Below are positions 42,141 through 45,759 of a stretch of 45,759 nt of DNA, in pieces (positions within the stretch are counted from its first letter, which is position 1; every line of letters starts with the position of its first letter). The stretch covers positions 1 through 45,759 of the forward strand of contig JAIFNN010000092.1 in NCBI GenBank assembly GCA_020047715.1, given 5' to 3'. The notes under the pieces are model-generated. The model made no database searches and was not told where the DNA came from. It was given only the letters and a program-made list of their open reading frames with translations. The translations under genes were made by a program, and so were the position numbers. Source of the stretch: Bacteroidota bacterium (GTDB lineage Bacteria > Bacteroidota > Bacteroidia > Bacteroidales > GCA-2748055).

Positions 42141-45100
42141 CTATTGCTGATAAATGGGTAATTCAACGATAAATACACTGCCTTTGTTCATTTCGGTCTC
42201 ATAATAAATTTTGCCTCCGGCATTCTTCAATATGCTGTCCACAATTGCCAGGCCCATGCCCATCCCACCGGATTTGGTTGTAAAGTTAGGTTGAAAAAGC
42301 TTATCCCTGATTTCTTCGGGTACTCCTTTCCCATTATCCCGGAAACGAATAATCGCTATATCCCCGCTTTTCTCAAGGCTCACATGCAGTTTCCCTTCTT
42401 TGGAATCATGAAGCGACTGTATCGCATTTTTCAGCAAATTGATAAATACACGCGATAGCTGCTCTCGATCGGCATATACAAACAACCCTTCGTGTTCCGG
42501 CACATTAAGATCTATGCTCAGGTTTTCTGTGTTCTCAAAAAGCCTGCAGGCATTGCTGAGTTTTTTGATGAGATCGAGCTTTTCGTTATTGGCAGAAGGC
42601 ATTTTGGCAAAGTTGGAAAATTCTGTTGCAATAGCCGAAAGGTCATCAATTTGTTCAATGAGCATCTTGCTTAAGCGCTCAAACTGCTCGTCCCAGTTTT
42701 CCTGTTTGTCGTGCAATGTCCGCTGCAAATGCTGAATGCTGAGCCTCATAGGTGTTAAGGGGTTTTTTATTTCGTGGGCTATCTGCTTGGCCATTTCCCT
42801 CCATGCAGACTCCCGTTCCGATTTCGCCAGAAGCTCTGCGCTTGAGGTTAGCTGGTCCACCATTTTATTGTACTCACTCACAAGACTCCCGATTTCGTCG
42901 CGTGCCTTGTATCGGATCTTCTCATTACTCGCATTCAGGCTTATTCTTGAAAAGCTTTCCTGCAGCAGCCTCAAGGGCAGGGTTAGCTTGTTCGAAAGAA
43001 AAACGGCAATGGTAAAGCTGAGCAGAGACATCAGCACCATAATATTAATAATCGCAACTACAAGGTTGGTTATTTCGCTTGTTAGCTCGTTCTGACGCGT
43101 GAAATAGGGCAGGTTCAGATAGGCCAGCAGATGGTTTTCGGAGTTCACAAAAGGTACGTAGGCCGACAGGTATTCCAATCCCCCTACATTTTCTTTATGA
43201 ATAAACTCCGAGCGCTTGTGGATTACCATTTCCAGGTATGCCTGACTGTTCATCCTGCCAGCGATAAGGTTGTTTTCTATAATCTCGGGGCGCGATGTGG
43301 CAAGAATCTCTCCCTTCTCATCGTACATATTGATATCGGTGTAAAACACGTTGGAGAATTTCTCGAGCAAATCGTCGAGACTGTAATAGCTTTCTGTAGA
43401 CCAGTTATGCAAATCATGCTCATATTCGAGTTTATGGATAAGCTCGACGTAAACCGACTGTATTTTCTCCTGCAAAATCTCCACATGCTTGCTCTGATAT
43501 TGGCGGATACTGAAATAAACAATGCCCGCGCCAATACATAAAAGGGAGAAAAAAAGCAGACCTGTCATGGCAAATTGGATTTTATTCTTGAAGTTCCATT
43601 GCAGTTTTGTGATAACCGGACTGATATTGGTTATTATCAAGAAAAACACCATAATTATAAAAAAGAAACTGAAGACATACGAAAAGGAGATGACTATATC
43701 CACCCAAAACACAGTGGGCTTGCTCACAATAATCGTGTTTGATTTGTCTATATTGTACACCAGATGATCGAAATTATCCTTTTCCACAAACGACCATCCT
43801 TCGCTGCCGTCGGTATAAATGCTGCTGGTCATATAATAGGCAAAACTCCCTGAAAAGGTAATGAGTCGACCGTTATTGTATTTCGCATACGAATAATCAC
43901 CTGCGCTTGGAGGTGGGTTGTACTTATCATCGAGAAGAAGTTCGGGATAACCTAAGCCTTCGGAAATCAGCTTGGAGTTGAGCTCAATGTAAAGCGTCAT
44001 TTCGGTATCGTTCTGCTCATAGGGAATAGCTGCGAAATAACTGATCCGGCCATTTAGATTGTCGAGAAAATAGAACCGTGTGTTTGGCACACTAATCCCG
44101 TCGGAAAGAACAATCTCCTCGAAAAACTGATAACAATGGTACCAGTTGTCGTCCGGAGGAGCTACATAAAGACTGTCAAAGGGTCGACACAAGGTAATCT
44201 GCATTTCGTATTTGTCCCAGAACCCGCTAAAATACTTACGCTGTATGGTGGAATAAATAAGGTTGAAATCTATCTGACGATCGAAAAGCATTTGTTTTAA
44301 ATCGCTGTCGCCCTTCAGTCTCCTGTCGATATCCACAAATAGCAATTCGGCAACAGGATCGTGCTCTGCAGAGAGGTTAACAGCCTTGATCTTCATATCC
44401 GTCTGGCTTTTTCTGGCAGTATATTTAACCACCTCCAAAACGGTAAAGGCAGAAAACAATACAACGAAACTTACAAATCCCGAGAAACGATAGTTTCCCT
44501 TCCTCGAAATCCTGATGAAATAGATCAGGAAGCTCAGGAAGAAAAAGAAAAAGGCCGATTCGGTATTTATAAAGCTGGAAGCAGGGATCAGCTCAAGGAA
44601 AACAATAAGGTTCATCGTGGAAATGAGGAACAGCGCTTCCTTCTTTTTGCGCAGATTTTTGAGGATCCCTAAAAACTTGTCAATGAGCAACGCCAAGGAA
44701 GCAAAAAGGAAAGCAAGGATCAGAAACCCAAAAAAGGTGTATACCGTAAGGTTGAGTACCTTGTATGTTTCAAACGAGATTGTAGAGTCGAGAATCAGAC
44801 TTTCAAAAAGGAAAACTGTAAGTCCAAACCATCCTAAAATAAGAATTGAGAACATCAGCACCAACAGGGACAGAAGAGTCTTCGACTTCTTTAAAATCGT
44901 CAGATCAATAATGTACTCTTTGTAAAAATTATAAATTGTGAAGAAGCTTATTAAAGACAGGAAGAGCAGATCGCCAAGAGAAGGGAACCAAACCGAACGG
45001 GCATATTTTTCGGGGGAGAATAAATCCAGGTTGTAAATTATATCGGGTAGCCGGAAATAATGAAGGAAGTAATAAACCCCAAAAAGAAGGATCACACTTA

Positions 45101-45759
45101 CAAAGAACAATATCTTCTTAAGTTTTCCCTCCGCGTTATGAATAAATCTGCGTAAGAAAAACAAGAATAGGATAAACACAAACAGATACATGAAAACCGA
45201 CAATTGTTTTTCGAGGGGACTAAACTTCCGGGTAATATTGTAGTCGAGTGTAAACAGAAAACCGCCGTCGCTGTTGTAGACAGCGTTCTCACCTTTATCA
45301 ACCATTTTTGGTTGGATCTTCACCTGGTTGTCAAGCCGGAAATCCCTGTGAAAACCATTTTTAAGGAAGCGGTTTTCATAAGGGTACTCTTTTTTAAGAA
45401 GAATAAGACCAATAACATCAACCCCTCCGGCTTTGACTTCCCTTTTAATAAAAAACGAATTGGTTATCATCACCAAATCCCTGACCGGGAAATTTTCCCT
45501 GAGTGTTGCAACGGGGACAGTATTGTCGCTCCAAAAGGCAAGTGAGTCGTTTCGGTACACGAATAAGGCCAAACCATTCTCACTGAGTTCAGTGGAGGCT
45601 TTTGTGTATAAGGAGGCGAAATCGTTCCCACTAAGTTTCTGCGCATCCCCCAGAGCTTCTGCCAAAATGGTATCCAGTTGAGCCTGCTTTACTTGCAAGG
45701 TTTGCTGAAATTTTTTTGTGTCGTCCTGATTGTAGAAGCGAGTGCCCGATTTGCTCTCC
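42141..45759 (-). CDS. Membrane sensor histidine kinase, N-terminus outside window
   Basis: The reading frame stays open through base 45759, so the ORF-track start at 45698 (a TTG) is not real; 1205 residues are visible. The N-terminal extracytoplasmic part is followed by about eight membrane helices, a large periplasmic region, further helices, a second periplasmic sensor segment, and a helix leading to HAMP. The kinase core has the phosphoacceptor His in AKQIAHEIKNPLTPMRLSIQ and a HATPase with N, G1 and G2 boxes (NLLKNAIQ, FRDNGKGVPEE, GMGMGLAIV). The H-box is NtrY-like. No response regulator is nearby. The kinase autophosphorylates in response to an unknown envelope signal. It is in an operon with the AI-2E transporter. 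Confidence 0.93.
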   Translation of the reverse strand, partial: ESKSGTRFYNQDDTKKFQQTLQVKQAQLDTILAEALGDAQKLSGNDFASLYTKASTELSENGLALFVYRNDSLAFWSDNTVPVATLRENFPVRDLVMITNSFFIKREVKAGGVDVIGLILLKKEYPYENRFLKNGFHRDFRLDNQVKIQPKMVDKGENAVYNSDGGFLFTLDYNITRKFSPLEKQLSVFMYLFVFILFLFFLRRFIHNAEGKLKKILFFVSVILLFGVYYFLHYFRLPDIIYNLDLFSPEKYARSVWFPSLGDLLFLSLISFFTIYNFYKEYIIDLTILKKSKTLLSLLVLMFSILILGWFGLTVFLFESLILDSTISFETYKVLNLTVYTFFGFLILAFLFASLALLIDKFLGILKNLRKKKEALFLISTMNLIVFLELIPASSFINTESAFFFFFLSFLIYFIRISRKGNYRFSGFVSFVVLFSAFTVLEVVKYTARKSQTDMKIKAVNLSAEHDPVAELLFVDIDRRLKGDSDLKQMLFDRQIDFNLIYSTIQRKYFSGFWDKYEMQITLCRPFDSLYVAPPDDNWYHCYQFFEEIVLSDGISVPNTRFYFLDNLNGRISYFAAIPYEQNDTEMTLYIELNSKLISEGLGYPELLLDDKYNPPPSAGDYSYAKYNNGRLITFSGSFAYYMTSSIYTDGSEGWSFVEKDNFDHLVYNIDKSNTIIVSKPTVFWVDIVISFSYVFSFFFIIMVFFLIITNISPVITKLQWNFKNKIQFAMTGLLFFSLLCIGAGIVYFSIRQYQSKHVEILQEKIQSVYVELIHKLEYEHDLHNWSTESYYSLDDLLEKFSNVFYTDINMYDEKGEILATSRPEIIENNLIAGRMNSQAYLEMVIHKRSEFIHKENVGGLEYLSAYVPFVNSENHLLAYLNLPYFTRQNELTSEITNLVVAIINIMVLMSLLSFTIAVFLSNKLTLPLRLLQESFSRISLNASNEKIRYKARDEIGSLVSEYNKMVDQLTSSAELLAKSERESAWREMAKQIAHEIKNPLTPMRLSIQHLQRTLHDKQENWDEQFERLSKMLIEQIDDLSAIATEFSNFAKMPSANNEKLDLIKKLSNACRLFENTENLSIDLNVPEHEGLFVYADREQLSRVFINLLKNAIQSLHDSKEGKLHVSLEKSGDIAIIRFRDNGKGVPEEIRDKLFQPNFTTKSGGMGMGLAIVDSILKNAGGKIYYETEMNKGSVFIVELPIYQQ

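Overview
The window reads as a piece of a Bacteroidota chromosome, probably Bacteroidales-like or a close marine/anaerobic relative; the genus cannot be told from the sequence. The case rests on a PorP/SprF protein beside a large adhesin with a gliding-type (CHU_C, type IX secretion) C-terminal domain, a TonB-dependent receptor followed by a DUF4249 lipoprotein, a fused SecDF, a DUF2400/TIGR02757 gene, and TAnnTTTG promoter -7 elements with almost no Shine-Dalgarno sequences. I support 30 protein genes, 23 on the minus strand. Two run off the window: a secreted protein at the left edge that the ORF track missed, and a large histidine kinase at the right edge whose true start lies outside. I saw no tRNA, rRNA, insertion sequence or CRISPR array, and no gene-free gap longer than 300 bases.

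Layout. 1-3.1 kb: partial secreted protein and mutS. 3.4-8.3 kb: an acidic lipoprotein facing a TonB receptor/DUF4249 operon, with a nested palindromic element between them. 8.5-11.9 kb: a saccharopine dehydrogenase-like gene converging on lolD-like ATPase, DUF2400 and trmN6. 12-17 kb: tatA, secDF (with a clear intrinsic terminator), a retropepsin-like protease and malate dehydrogenase. 17.3-23.9 kb: a MORN-repeat lipoprotein, a secreted transglutaminase-like/TPR protein with its own good promoter, then a TolC/MacB-type permease/HlyD adaptor operon that lacks an ATPase. 24-29.4 kb: glmM diverging from a ribosome-biogenesis operon rluB-like/era/der; the first gene carries a long Arg/Gly/Asn-rich tail and is preceded by two tandem GNRA-loop hairpins. 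29.5-45.8 kb: a nearly leaderless lipoprotein, then a five-gene minus-strand cluster (Ig-repeat, Gly-rich type IX adhesin; PorP/SprF; PD40/PKD protein; unknown secreted protein; propeller-SpoIIE phosphatase), preceded by a histidine kinase/AI-2E pair.

How they work together. Most genes are housekeeping: mismatch repair, protein export, translation-factor GTPases, cell-wall precursor synthesis and the TCA cycle. The two accessory units of most interest are the efflux operon and the adhesin cluster. In the latter a surface adhesin, its presumed secretion partner, envelope beta-propeller proteins and a membrane PP2C phosphatase are arranged like one secretion-and-sensing unit. Independent of gene content, the octamer CGGGGGAG occurs 14 times, always inside minus-strand coding genes, 7 times on each strand, far above chance expectation.
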